Below, in pieces: positions 1-6,875 of a DNA stretch of 16,169 nucleotides. The position numbers and the translations under genes are program-made. How positions within the stretch are numbered: the first letter of the stretch is position 1; each line of letters starts with the position of its first letter. The stretch spans positions 1 through 16,169 of the forward strand of contig CAMQDG010000033.1 of the NCBI GenBank assembly GCA_946999425.1. Reading direction: 5' to 3'. This stretch comes from an uncultured Peptoniphilus sp. Lineage in GTDB: Bacteria > Bacillota > Clostridia > Tissierellales > Peptoniphilaceae. Below the pieces are notes generated by a model that was not told the DNA's origin, ran no database searches, and saw only the letters and a list, made by a program, of their open reading frames with translations.

Positions 1-864
1 CCAACTTACGGAAGTATTTCAAGATATGGGATTTCCACTATGGCAAATACTTTTGATTCTCCTGGAACAATGGGACATTCCGTTGAAGATGCAACAAGTC
101 TTTTAAAAGTTTTAGTGGGAAGAGACAAATTAGATGCAACAAGCCTTGGAAATGAAGCCATTGAAAAAATTGATTTAAAAAATTTAGATGAAACTTATTT
201 AAAAAACAAAAAAATTGCAATTCCAAAAATTTATATGGAAATGGATTTAAAAGAAAATGTTATGTCTGAATTTGAAAGGGCAATAAAAAAATTCCAAGAT
301 TTAGGAGGAGAAGTTGAAATAATAGACCTTCCCTATTTAAAATATGTAATAGAAACTTATCACATTCTCGTAAATGGAGAAATAGCTCCTAATATGGCAA
401 GGTTTGATGGTCTTAGATTTGGACACAGGACAAAAGAATATGGAAGCATTGAAGAAATGTATAGAAAATCAAGAGGAGAAGGATTTGGTAAAGAGGTAAA
501 AAAACGTATTATGATAGGAACTCATATACTTAGCTTAGATCTTGCAGAAGACTACTATTATAAGGCTTTAAAAGTAAGGGGACTTATAAAAAGAGATATG
601 GATATGGCTCTAAAAGATCATGATTTTATTTTGAGTCCAACTTCACCTATACTTCCTTTTGAACTTGAAAGTAATATGTCCAGTGTTGAAATTTATCAAG
701 CTGATATGTTTACAATTCCTGCAAATATGGCGGGCTGTCCATCTCTTTCGGTTCCAATGCCAATTAAAAATGGTCTTTCAGTAGGAATTGAACTTACAGG
801 AAAAAGATTTGAAGACGATGTAATTATTAATTGTGCCCATATATTTGAAAGGAGTTTTAAATGA
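1..864 (+). CDS. gatA: Glutamyl-/aspartyl-tRNA amidotransferase subunit A (5' end outside window)
   Basis: This is the amidase subunit of the GatCAB complex, which releases ammonia from glutamine to convert Glu-tRNA(Gln) or Asp-tRNA(Asn) to the amide form. The reading frame is open from base 1 (PTYGSISRYG, matching the 'PTYGxVSRYG' block of GatA), so the gene starts upstream; the ATG at 40 is internal. About 287 codons are visible. The family's C-terminal block is present (SPTSPILPF, then a conserved D before IPANMAGCPSLSVPM). The catalytic Lys and first Ser of the amidase triad lie upstream and cannot be checked. The segment after SRYG reads STMANTFDSPGTMG, where most GatA proteins have a FASSLDQIGP-like stretch, so this is a divergent member. 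The stop codon overlaps the gatB start (ATGA), indicating coupled translation. Another amidase-signature enzyme is unlikely given gatB next door. Confidence 0.93.
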   Translation, partial: PTYGSISRYGISTMANTFDSPGTMGHSVEDATSLLKVLVGRDKLDATSLGNEAIEKIDLKNLDETYLKNKKIAIPKIYMEMDLKENVMSEFERAIKKFQDLGGEVEIIDLPYLKYVIETYHILVNGEIAPNMARFDGLRFGHRTKEYGSIEEMYRKSRGEGFGKEVKKRIMIGTHILSLDLAEDYYYKALKVRGLIKRDMDMALKDHDFILSPTSPILPFELESNMSSVEIYQADMFTIPANMAGCPSLSVPMPIKNGLSVGIELTGKRFEDDVIINCAHIFERSFK

Positions 865-2288
865 AATATAAGACAATAGTAGGTCTTGAAATACACGTTG
901 AGCTTTCAACTAAGACAAAAGCCTTTTGCTCTTGCGAAAATGCCTACGGAAAAGAACCAAACACTTTAACTTGTCCTGTTTGTTTAGGACTTCCGGGAGG
1001 ACTTCCTGTATTAAATGAAAATGTTGTAAAATATTCTGTTATGGCAGGTCTTGCCTTAAATTGTAAAATAAAAAATCATAGTAAATTTGACAGAAAAAAT
1101 TACTTTTATCCCGATCTTACAAAGGGCTTTCAAATAACACAAGATGACCAGGCAATTTGCTATGACGGTTATATTGAAATAGAAGGTCAAGAGGGGCCAA
1201 AAAAAGTTGGAATTTATAAAATACAAATGGAAGAAGACACAGGTAAATCTCTTCACATGGAAGAAGATACCCTTATGGATTACAACAGATGCGGTGTTCC
1301 TCTTATAGAAATTGTAAGTAAGCCCGATATGAATAGCGGAGCTGAAGCAAGAATGTTTCTTGAAAATTTAAAGAGCACTCTTGTATACTTGGGAATAAGT
1401 GACTGTAAAATGGAAGAGGGTTCCCTAAGATGTGATGTTAATGTAAATGTTCTTGATACTGAAAGTGGCAAAAAAACAAAAGTTACTGAAGTTAAAAATT
1501 TAAACTCTTTTAGAGGGGTAGAAAAAGCAATTGACTTTGAAGTTCAAAGGCACATTGGTCTTCTTGAAAAGGGAGAAGAAGAATTAAGGACCACAAGAAG
1601 ATGGGATGATGCAAACAATAAAACTGTGCTTATGAGAATAAAATATACAGTTGCAGATTATAGATTTGCACCGGAAGGAGATTTACCGCCTGTTGAAATA
1701 AGTGATGAATACATTGAAGGAATAAGAAAATCCATGCCGGAGCTTCCTAAAGAAAAAAGTCTTCGATTTGTAAAAGAATATAAACTTCCAAAATATGACG
1801 CTGAAGTTTTAACATCCACAATAGAACTTGCAGATTATTACGAAAAACTTGTAGAAAAATTTGATGACTATAATATGGCAAGCAATTGGATGATGACAGA
1901 AGTTTTAAGAAGAGTAGATTTACAGGGAAATGAAAAATTTAAAACTCCCTTTGAAGTAGAAGATCTAAAAGTTTTACTTGAACAAATAAAAGAGAACAAA
2001 ATTAATAATAATGCAGGAAAAAAAGTTTTACGAGAAATGTTTGAAACAGGTAAAAAACCCCTGGATATTATAAAGGAAAAAGGTCTTATACAAATAAGCG
2101 ATACAGGAGAGATAGAAAAAATAGTTGATAAAATTATTTCGGAAAATCCTCAATCCATAGAAGATTACAAAAATGGAAAAGACAGAGCTTTAGGATTTTT
2201 AGTAGGACAAGTTATGAAAGTTTCAAGAGGAAAAGCAAACCCTCAATTAGCAAATAAAATGATTCTTGAAAAATTAAAAAATATATAA
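861..2288 (+). CDS. gatB: Glutamyl-/aspartyl-tRNA amidotransferase subunit B
   Basis: GatB binds the misacylated tRNA and activates its carboxylate with ATP, using ammonia delivered by GatA. The 475 residues match the family's usual length. Visible features: the N-terminal IVGLEIHVEL motif, the zinc-site region CSCENAYG...CPVCLGLPG near residues 23-44, the EEDTGKSLH and DYNRCGVPLIEIVSKPD blocks of the cradle domain, and a C-terminal YqeY-like tail ending near GKANPQLANKMILEKL. The start is the ATG at 861 behind AAAGGAG (848-854), overlapping the gatA stop by 4 nt. The stretch usually written RSKEEAHDYRYFPEPDLPP is here MRIKYTVADYRFAPEGDLPP, so the protein is divergent at a normally conserved spot, in step with the divergence in gatA. 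No gatC is visible; it may lie upstream. Confidence 0.96.
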   Translation: MKYKTIVGLEIHVELSTKTKAFCSCENAYGKEPNTLTCPVCLGLPGGLPVLNENVVKYSVMAGLALNCKIKNHSKFDRKNYFYPDLTKGFQITQDDQAICYDGYIEIEGQEGPKKVGIYKIQMEEDTGKSLHMEEDTLMDYNRCGVPLIEIVSKPDMNSGAEARMFLENLKSTLVYLGISDCKMEEGSLRCDVNVNVLDTESGKKTKVTEVKNLNSFRGVEKAIDFEVQRHIGLLEKGEEELRTTRRWDDANNKTVLMRIKYTVADYRFAPEGDLPPVEISDEYIEGIRKSMPELPKEKSLRFVKEYKLPKYDAEVLTSTIELADYYEKLVEKFDDYNMASNWMMTEVLRRVDLQGNEKFKTPFEVEDLKVLLEQIKENKINNNAGKKVLREMFETGKKPLDIIKEKGLIQISDTGEIEKIVDKIISENPQSIEDYKNGKDRALGFLVGQVMKVSRGKANPQLANKMILEKLKNI

Positions 2289-2289
2289 T
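2284..2289 (+). promoter_or_regulatory. Possible -10 box for the tRNA gene
   Basis: A perfect TATAAT overlaps the gatB stop, about 27 nt before the tRNA. The best -35-like match upstream (TTCTTG, 2263-2268) is only 15 nt away. The tRNA may equally be carried on the gatAB transcript. Confidence 0.3.
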
Positions 2290-2296
2290 AAAATTT

Positions 2297-2314
2297 GTTG
2301 CAGATTTCTGCAAC
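2297..2314. other. Perfect 8-bp hairpin just before the tRNA
   Basis: GTTGCAGA and TCTGCAAC form a perfect inverted repeat around two T residues, ending 2 nt before the tRNA. There is no T-run after it on the plus strand, so it is not an ordinary terminator for gatB. It could be a processing or barrier structure between the gatB message and the tRNA. Confidence 0.55.
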
Positions 2315-2316
2315 AT

Positions 2317-2404
2317 GGGAAGATGTCAGAGCGGTCTAATGTGCTTGTCTCGAAAACAAGTGGGCTTTCGGGCCTCGGGAGTTCGAATCTCCCTCTTCCC
2401 GCCA
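2317..2404 (+). tRNA. tRNA-Ser (anticodon CGA)
   Basis: The sequence folds as a class II tRNA. The acceptor stem is a perfect 7 bp (GGGAAGA 2317-2323 with TCTTCCC 2394-2400), with discriminator G at 2401 and an encoded CCA at 2402-2404. The anticodon stem CTTGT/ACAAG (2344-2348, 2356-2360) encloses the loop CTCGAAA, with CGA at 2351-2353 reading UCG. A long variable arm (about 2361-2376) is typical of Ser tRNAs. The T arm is GGGAG/CTCCC with loop TTCGAAT (2377-2393). The D stem is short, with a T-T mismatch at its base by my alignment. UCG is a rare codon in so AT-rich a genome. Confidence 0.95.
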
Positions 2405-2410
2405 AATAAA

Positions 2411-2446
2411 AAGCACTTTTACTAAAAACAAGTAAAAGTGTTTTTT
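2411..2446. terminator. Bidirectional intrinsic terminator between tRNA-Ser and galU
   Basis: CACTTTTACT (2414-2423) pairs perfectly with AGTAAAAGTG (2431-2440) around a 7-nt loop. A T6 run follows on the plus strand and an A-run precedes it, which becomes a T-run on the minus strand. It can therefore stop both the gatAB/tRNA transcript and the convergent galU transcript. Confidence 0.88.
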
Positions 2447-2449
2447 ATT

Positions 2450-3295
2450 TTATAAATTTTTTAAAAAATATAGAAGTTCCTTAGAATATTCTTTTTGCAA
2501 AGCATAATAAACTTGAGCCTTAACATATTCGAGCTTATTACCTGTATCAAATCTTTGACCAGAAAATTCATAAGCATAAACCTGAGAATTATGAGCAAGA
2601 GTATTTAAAGCATCAGTAAGTTGAATTTCATCGCCATGGCCTGCTTTTGTATTTTTTAAAATTTCAAAAATTTCATTTTTTATTACATATCGGCCCATTA
2701 TTGCGAAATTAGAAGGAGCTTTTTCAATAGGGGGTTTTTCCACTAAAGAATTGATTTTTATAAGATCACCAAAGTTTTCTCCATCAATTATTCCATATTT
2801 TGTAAGATCTTCCCTTGGAACTTTTCTCGTGCCAATTACAGTAGAATTAACTTTTTCATATTTTTCTATAAGCTGAGAAATAGCATGGGGAGGATCAATA
2901 ATTTCATCTCCTAAAAGAAGGGCAAAATCTTGTCCGCAAGTAAAATTTTCTGCCATTAAAACTGCATGGCCAAGACCTAAAGGCTTGCCCTGTCTTTTAA
3001 AAGTAATTTCTAAAGGATATTTAAAACTTGCACAGTTATAAAGATCTATTTTATTTTTTTTAAGTAAATCTTCTTCAATTTCTGGATTATTGTCAAAATA
3101 ATCTTCAATAGGACTTTTGTTCCTTCCACTTACTATTAACAATTCTTCAATGCCGGCATCAACAATTTCTTGAACTATAAAATCTATAACGGGTCTGTCA
3201 ATTATAGGTAACATTTCCTTGGGAATAGATTTTGTAATAGGCAAAAATCTTGTGCCGAGGCCTGCCGCAGGAATAACCGCTTTTTTAATTTTCAT
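2450..3295 (-). CDS. galU: UTP-glucose-1-phosphate uridylyltransferase
   Basis: GalU makes UDP-glucose from UTP and glucose-1-phosphate, the entry point to galactose use and to cell-surface glycans and glycolipids. The 281-residue protein shows the nucleotidyltransferase signature AVIPAAGLGTRFLP (residues 6-19), the KEMLPI block at 26-31, GKPLGLGHAV near 103-112, LLGDE at 127-131, and the VEKP motif further on. The length is slightly under the usual 290-300. The ATG at 3295 is preceded by GGTGAT with good spacing. The gene stands alone and convergent to gatAB-tRNA, and shares a 99-bp divergent control region with the response regulator. A glucose-1-phosphate thymidylyltransferase is a less likely reading, because the N-terminal motifs are GalU-like. 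Confidence 0.94.
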   Translation of the reverse strand: MKIKKAVIPAAGLGTRFLPITKSIPKEMLPIIDRPVIDFIVQEIVDAGIEELLIVSGRNKSPIEDYFDNNPEIEEDLLKKNKIDLYNCASFKYPLEITFKRQGKPLGLGHAVLMAENFTCGQDFALLLGDEIIDPPHAISQLIEKYEKVNSTVIGTRKVPREDLTKYGIIDGENFGDLIKINSLVEKPPIEKAPSNFAIMGRYVIKNEIFEILKNTKAGHGDEIQLTDALNTLAHNSQVYAYEFSGQRFDTGNKLEYVKAQVYYALQKEYSKELLYFLKNL

Positions 3296-3310
3296 ATTAT
3301 CACCAATATA

Positions 3311-3320
3311 ATGGTACCAT
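3311..3320. promoter_or_regulatory. Perfect 10-bp palindrome in the galU upstream region
   Basis: ATGGTACCAT is a perfect palindrome 15 nt upstream of the galU start codon, inside the divergent galU/response-regulator control region. It could be an operator or chance; no second copy was seen in the window. Confidence 0.3.
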
Positions 3321-3348
3321 ATTTTTAAAGCTAAGACTTTAATATTTT

Positions 3349-3377
3349 TTGTCTTTAAGATAATATAAAAGTATAAA
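3349..3377 (+). promoter_or_regulatory. Predicted sigma-A promoter of the two-component operon
   Basis: TTGTCT (3349-3354) and TATAAA (3372-3377) are 17 nt apart and end 17 nt before the response regulator start. A weak inverted repeat, AAGAC...GTCTT, spans the -35 box and might be an autoregulatory site. Confidence 0.55.
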
Positions 3378-3394
3378 ATTTATTAGGTGATAAA

Positions 3395-4081
3395 ATGTTT
3401 AAAATATTAGTAGTAGATGATGAAGAAAAAATAAGAGAAGTTATAAAAACTTATGGAGAATATAACGGCCACAAAGTTTTAGAAGCAGTGGACGGTCTTG
3501 ATGCAATAGAAAAAGTAAAAGAAAGTGATTTTGACATTATAGTAATGGACATAATGATGCCAAAACTTGACGGCTTTACAGCCTATAAAGAAATAAAAAA
3601 GATTAAAGATATTCCTGTTATTATGCTTTCAGCAAGAAGTGAAGAATATGACAAACTTTTTGGCTTTGAAGTAGGAGCGGACGACTATGTAGTAAAACCA
3701 TTTTCCCCAAAAGAACTTATGGCAAGAATAAATGTAGTTGTAAATAGAAATAGAAAGGGAAATGTAAAGAGAATTTTAGATGTGGAAGGACTCCACATTG
3801 ACTTAGATGGCAGGACAGTTTCTATTGACGGAGAAAAAATTGACTTAACACCAAAAGAATATGATCTTTTAGTTTTTATGATAAAAAATAAAAATGTAGC
3901 CCTAACAAGAAATAAACTTTTAAGCAAGGTCTGGGGCTATGAATTTTATGGAGACGACAGAACAGTAGACACCCACATAAAGATGCTTAGAAATTCCATA
4001 AAAGATTACAGAAAGTATATTGTAACAGTTAGAGGAGTAGGTTATAAATTTGAAGAAGGGCCTTTACAGGAAAATAACTAA
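3395..4081 (+). CDS. OmpR/PhoB-family response regulator
   Basis: A DNA-binding response regulator of 228 residues. The receiver domain occupies about residues 1-115, with the acidic pocket D8-D9, phospho-acceptor D52 (in IVMDIMMPKLDG), S79 in the Thr/Ser switch position, and K101 in VKPFSPKEL. A winged-helix output domain follows at about 125-225, with LTPKEYDLL, the DNA-contact region DDRTVDTHIKMLRNSI, and the closing VRGVGYKFE typical of this family. The ATG at 3395 is preceded by AGGTGA (3385-3390). The partner kinase overlaps its 3' end by 32 nt, so the pair is translationally coupled. The signal and target genes are not evident. The family resembles regulators of envelope stress or antimicrobial peptide response, but assignment to a named system is not supported. 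Confidence 0.95.
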   Translation: MFKILVVDDEEKIREVIKTYGEYNGHKVLEAVDGLDAIEKVKESDFDIIVMDIMMPKLDGFTAYKEIKKIKDIPVIMLSARSEEYDKLFGFEVGADDYVVKPFSPKELMARINVVVNRNRKGNVKRILDVEGLHIDLDGRTVSIDGEKIDLTPKEYDLLVFMIKNKNVALTRNKLLSKVWGYEFYGDDRTVDTHIKMLRNSIKDYRKYIVTVRGVGYKFEEGPLQENN

Positions 4082-5471
4082 AGGTAGCATATTAGCTAAA
4101 CTTTGGAAATATTTTATTGTTTTTGCAGGAATAATCTTTTTAATGCTTTGGCTTTTGCAAATAGTTTTTTTAAACTATTTTTACGAGTCCATGAAATTAA
4201 AAGATGTTGCAAAAATCGGCACCAATGTTCAAGAAAAATTTAAAAACGAAGGTTTTAAAGAGCTTGTTGAAAATTATTCATTTAGAAAATCTCTGACCAT
4301 AAAAGTTGTAGATGAATATGGAAACTATGTTTATCCTATAAGCAATGCTTTTGAAGAATCTATTAGACCACCTATTTCAAAAGTTGAGTTTGATAAGCTC
4401 TTTAGTAAAATTCAAAGAGAAAATTTAAAATATAATATTTGGGCACAAAAAGTTAAAAAAGTGGACAACAGTGTTTTGACCTTTGCAGGCTATTTGGGAA
4501 ATGTAGACGGAGTGAGATACTACATATCCATTCAGTCCATATTGGAGCCAGTTGATTTCACCATAGACATTTTAAGAAAACAACTTTTAATAGTTTCTCT
4601 TCTTGCACTGATAATATCCATGGTATTGTCCTATTTTATTTCAAAGAGATTGGCAAGACCCATAGAAAGACTTTCAGAGACAGCAAGAGATATGGCAGGA
4701 GGAAATTTGGATGTAAAATTTATCGGAAAATCTTATGACGAAATCAATGATCTTTCAAGGGCCTTAAATTTAGCAACAGAAGAAGTAAACAAAACTTTGG
4801 AACTTAGAAAAGATTTAATAGCAAACGTAAGTCACGATTTAAAAACACCCTTAACCTTAATTAAAAGTTATGGAGAAATGATAAAAGACATAAGCGGAGA
4901 CAATAAAGAAATGCGTGAGAAACACATCAATGTAATAATAGATGAAGCAGATCACTTGACAGCTCTTGTGAACAATCTTTTAGATATATCCAAACTTGAA
5001 AGTAAACTTGAAGATTTTAAACCCTTTGAATTTGATTTAAAGGAAATCATAGAAGGAGAAGTTAAAAGATTTAAAAGCTTAGAAAAAGATTTTAAAATAA
5101 AAACCACATACAAGGGCGATTTAAAAATAAAGGGAGATCCTCAAAGAATAAGGCAAGTTGTGTATAATTTAATTTCCAACGCCATTAAATATTCAGGAGA
5201 AAGCAAGAAAATAGAAATAAAAGCAGAAGAAATCTCAAAAGATACTGTAAGGTTTGACTGTATAGATTTTGGGATTGGTATAAGTCAAGAAGAAATTGCA
5301 AACATATGGGAAAGATTTTATAGGGCGGGTGATAACCGTACAAGGCCTCGTGTAGGCACAGGACTTGGCCTATTTATCGTCAAAAGCATATTAGACATAC
5401 ATTCATATACCTACGGAGTAAAATCTAGCTTAAAAAAGGGCTCAGACTTTTATTTCATAGCTAAAAAATAA
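4050..5471 (+). CDS. Membrane sensor histidine kinase, HAMP-type
   Basis: The 473-residue sensor kinase pairs with the preceding regulator. A short cytoplasmic start is followed by a membrane segment at about 20-42, an extracellular sensor of about 130 residues, a second membrane segment at about 175-197, a HAMP linker (about 198-250), and a HisKA domain with phospho-acceptor H262 in NVSHDLKTPLTLIKSY. The ATPase domain has its N-box Asn at 377 (NLISNAIKYS), DFGIG at 406-410, the F-box-like WERFYRAG, and GTGLGLFIVKS at 436-446. All catalytic motifs look intact. The start appears to be TTG at 4050, inside the regulator gene, with GAGGAG 12 nt upstream. The next ATG (4143) falls within the first membrane segment and would spoil it, so TTG is preferred. 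The sensor domain has no motif that I recognise. Confidence 0.93.
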   Translation: MKKGLYRKITKGSILAKLWKYFIVFAGIIFLMLWLLQIVFLNYFYESMKLKDVAKIGTNVQEKFKNEGFKELVENYSFRKSLTIKVVDEYGNYVYPISNAFEESIRPPISKVEFDKLFSKIQRENLKYNIWAQKVKKVDNSVLTFAGYLGNVDGVRYYISIQSILEPVDFTIDILRKQLLIVSLLALIISMVLSYFISKRLARPIERLSETARDMAGGNLDVKFIGKSYDEINDLSRALNLATEEVNKTLELRKDLIANVSHDLKTPLTLIKSYGEMIKDISGDNKEMREKHINVIIDEADHLTALVNNLLDISKLESKLEDFKPFEFDLKEIIEGEVKRFKSLEKDFKIKTTYKGDLKIKGDPQRIRQVVYNLISNAIKYSGESKKIEIKAEEISKDTVRFDCIDFGIGISQEEIANIWERFYRAGDNRTRPRVGTGLGLFIVKSILDIHSYTYGVKSSLKKGSDFYFIAKK

Positions 5472-5505
5472 TAAAAAATAAAATTTAAAATAAGATAAAA
5501 AATAG

Positions 5506-5560
5506 ACTCTGAAAAAATTCTTTAAACCTATATTTAAAAGGATTTTTCAGAGTTTATTTT
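5506..5560. terminator. Strong intrinsic terminator after the kinase gene
   Basis: ACTCTGAAAAA (5506-5516) pairs perfectly with TTTTTCAGAGT (5543-5553). The inner CTTTAAA/TTTAAAAG segments can extend the stem, and T-rich sequence follows. An A-rich flank upstream would let it work in the reverse direction too. It separates the two-component operon from the liv operon. Confidence 0.85.
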
Positions 5561-5598
5561 TTTATAAAATTTTTCCTTAAATAAATTAATTTTAGAGC

Positions 5599-5628
5599 TT
5601 GAAAATGATTTCTCGCCTATGCTATAAT
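5599..5628 (+). promoter_or_regulatory. Predicted promoter of the liv-dha-methyltransferase operon
   Basis: TTGAAA (5599-5604) and a perfect TATAAT (5623-5628) are 18 nt apart, with TGC directly before the -10 giving an extended -10 element. Transcription should start near 5635, leaving a leader of about 70 nt. It is the best promoter match in the window and the only one I find for the ten-gene unit. Confidence 0.8.
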
Positions 5629-5629
5629 G

Positions 5630-5670
5630 CTATTAAAATATTACTGGTATTATTAGTGGTATTTTAATAG
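5630..5670. promoter_or_regulatory. Nested inverted repeat at the operon start (candidate operator)
   Basis: CTATTAAAATA (5630-5640) and TATTTTAATAG (5660-5670) form a perfect 11-bp inverted repeat beginning one base after the -10 box. Between them is a second, imperfect dyad (ACTGGTATTATTAGT, 5643-5657) on almost the same centre, and the direct repeat TGGTATT occurs at 5645 and 5657. The position over the transcription start fits a repressor site; the GntR-type regulator at 13945 is the natural candidate. As RNA, the same bases could form a hairpin at the 5' end of the message. The leader is too short for a T-box or other large riboswitch. Confidence 0.6.
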
Positions 5671-5705
5671 TAAATTTCTGAGTGAAAAAATGAAAGGAGA
5701 AAAAA

Positions 5706-6860
5706 ATGAGGAAATTTAGGAAACATATTATGGCTGGATTATTAGCTGGCACATTATTACTTACTGCTTGTGGAAATAAGGAAAACAGTTCTGCAAGCGA
5801 ACCAAAAGATGAAAATGTTATCAAAATAGCGGTAGCGGGCCCGCTAACAGGAGACAATTCAGAATATGGTATAGGATTTTCAAACGCAGCTGAAATTATG
5901 GCTGAAGAATGGAATGAAAATGGAGGAATTGATTCTAAAAAAATATCAATTATAAAATTTGACGACAAGAACTCACCAGAAGAAGGAGTCTCAGTAGCAA
6001 ATAAAATTGCAAGTGAAAAAGATATTCCTTGCGTAATCGGACACTTTGCATCGGGAGTATGTTTAGCTGCAGCTCCAATTTATCAAGAAAATAAAATTGT
6101 TGAAATTTCACCGTCATCTTCTCACCCAGATTATTCAGGAATGGGAAATTTTATTATAAGAAATAACACTGTAATTAATACCGAAGCTCAAGCAAGTCTT
6201 GACATAGCTGTTAATGATCTTGGCAAAAAGAACATAGGAATTATTTCTATAAAGACTGACTGGGGAGTAAGTACAGCAGGAATAGTTAAAGAAATAGTTG
6301 AAAAAGATTTTAAAGATGCAAAAGTTGTAGCTCACGAAGAAGTTATAGAAGGTTCTGACGATTACAGACCTGCAATTGCAAAATTAAATGATGCAGGAGC
6401 AGATGTTGTAATATGCGTAGGAATGTACAACCTTGTAGCACCTGTTGCTAAACAATATAAGGAAATAAATCCTGACATAGCTATTGTAGGATTCTCAAAT
6501 GCTTATTCTCAACAATTATTGGAACTTGGCGGAGACGCTATTGAAGGAGTTGCTTTCCCTGTAATATTCTTCGCACAATCTGAAGATCCAAAAGTAAAAA
6601 CATTTGTTGAAAAATACAAAGAAAAATATGGTTCTGAACCAAGTGCCCTTACAGCACAAGCTTATGACTCAGTTGGAGTATTCCTAACAGCAGCACAAAA
6701 AGTAGGAGTGGACGACACTGAAAAAATAGTTAATGAAATTTTATCTATGGAATATGAAGGAGTAACAGGACATACTAAATTTGATGAGAATGGAGATGTT
6801 CATAAAGCCTTTACAAAAGTCGTAGTTAAAGATGGAAAATTTGACTTATTAAAGAAATAA
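5706..6860 (+). CDS. livJ: Liv-type ABC transporter substrate-binding lipoprotein
   Basis: This is the extracytoplasmic receptor of the importer encoded by the next four genes, in the Leu/Ile/Val-binding protein family (periplasmic-binding type 1 fold, Peripla_BP_6). The 384 residues begin with a lipoprotein signal: basic MRKFRKH, a hydrophobic core, and lipobox L-T-A-C with the lipidated Cys at 22. The mature protein opens with IKIAVAGPLTGDNSEYG and has the GHFASGVCLAAAPIY...IVEISPSSS region that lines the ligand cleft in this family. Start at ATG 5706, behind AAGGAGA (5694-5700). The family binds amino acids but also amides, urea, aromatic acids and other small molecules, so the ligand cannot be read from the sequence; the genes downstream suggest it is not simply Leu/Ile/Val. 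It lies 15 nt before the first permease gene. Confidence 0.93.
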   Translation: MRKFRKHIMAGLLAGTLLLTACGNKENSSASEPKDENVIKIAVAGPLTGDNSEYGIGFSNAAEIMAEEWNENGGIDSKKISIIKFDDKNSPEEGVSVANKIASEKDIPCVIGHFASGVCLAAAPIYQENKIVEISPSSSHPDYSGMGNFIIRNNTVINTEAQASLDIAVNDLGKKNIGIISIKTDWGVSTAGIVKEIVEKDFKDAKVVAHEEVIEGSDDYRPAIAKLNDAGADVVICVGMYNLVAPVAKQYKEINPDIAIVGFSNAYSQQLLELGGDAIEGVAFPVIFFAQSEDPKVKTFVEKYKEKYGSEPSALTAQAYDSVGVFLTAAQKVGVDDTEKIVNEILSMEYEGVTGHTKFDENGDVHKAFTKVVVKDGKFDLLKK

Positions 6861-6875
6861 CATTTAGGAGGAAAA

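Noticed and set aside
2317..2404. tRNA-Ser as an integration site for a mobile element
   Set aside because: The 3' end of the tRNA is not repeated elsewhere in the window and no integrase or phage-like gene is present.
5635..5705. Riboswitch or T-box in the liv operon leader
   Set aside because: The leader is only about 70 nt, has no terminator/antiterminator pair and no T-box-like conserved stretch; one inverted repeat explains its structure.
5633..5968. Minus-strand 111-codon frame over the operon leader and livJ start
   Set aside because: It is antisense to a clear lipoprotein gene, has no ribosome site, and its Phe/Ser-rich composition is what reading the opposite strand of an AT-rich gene gives.
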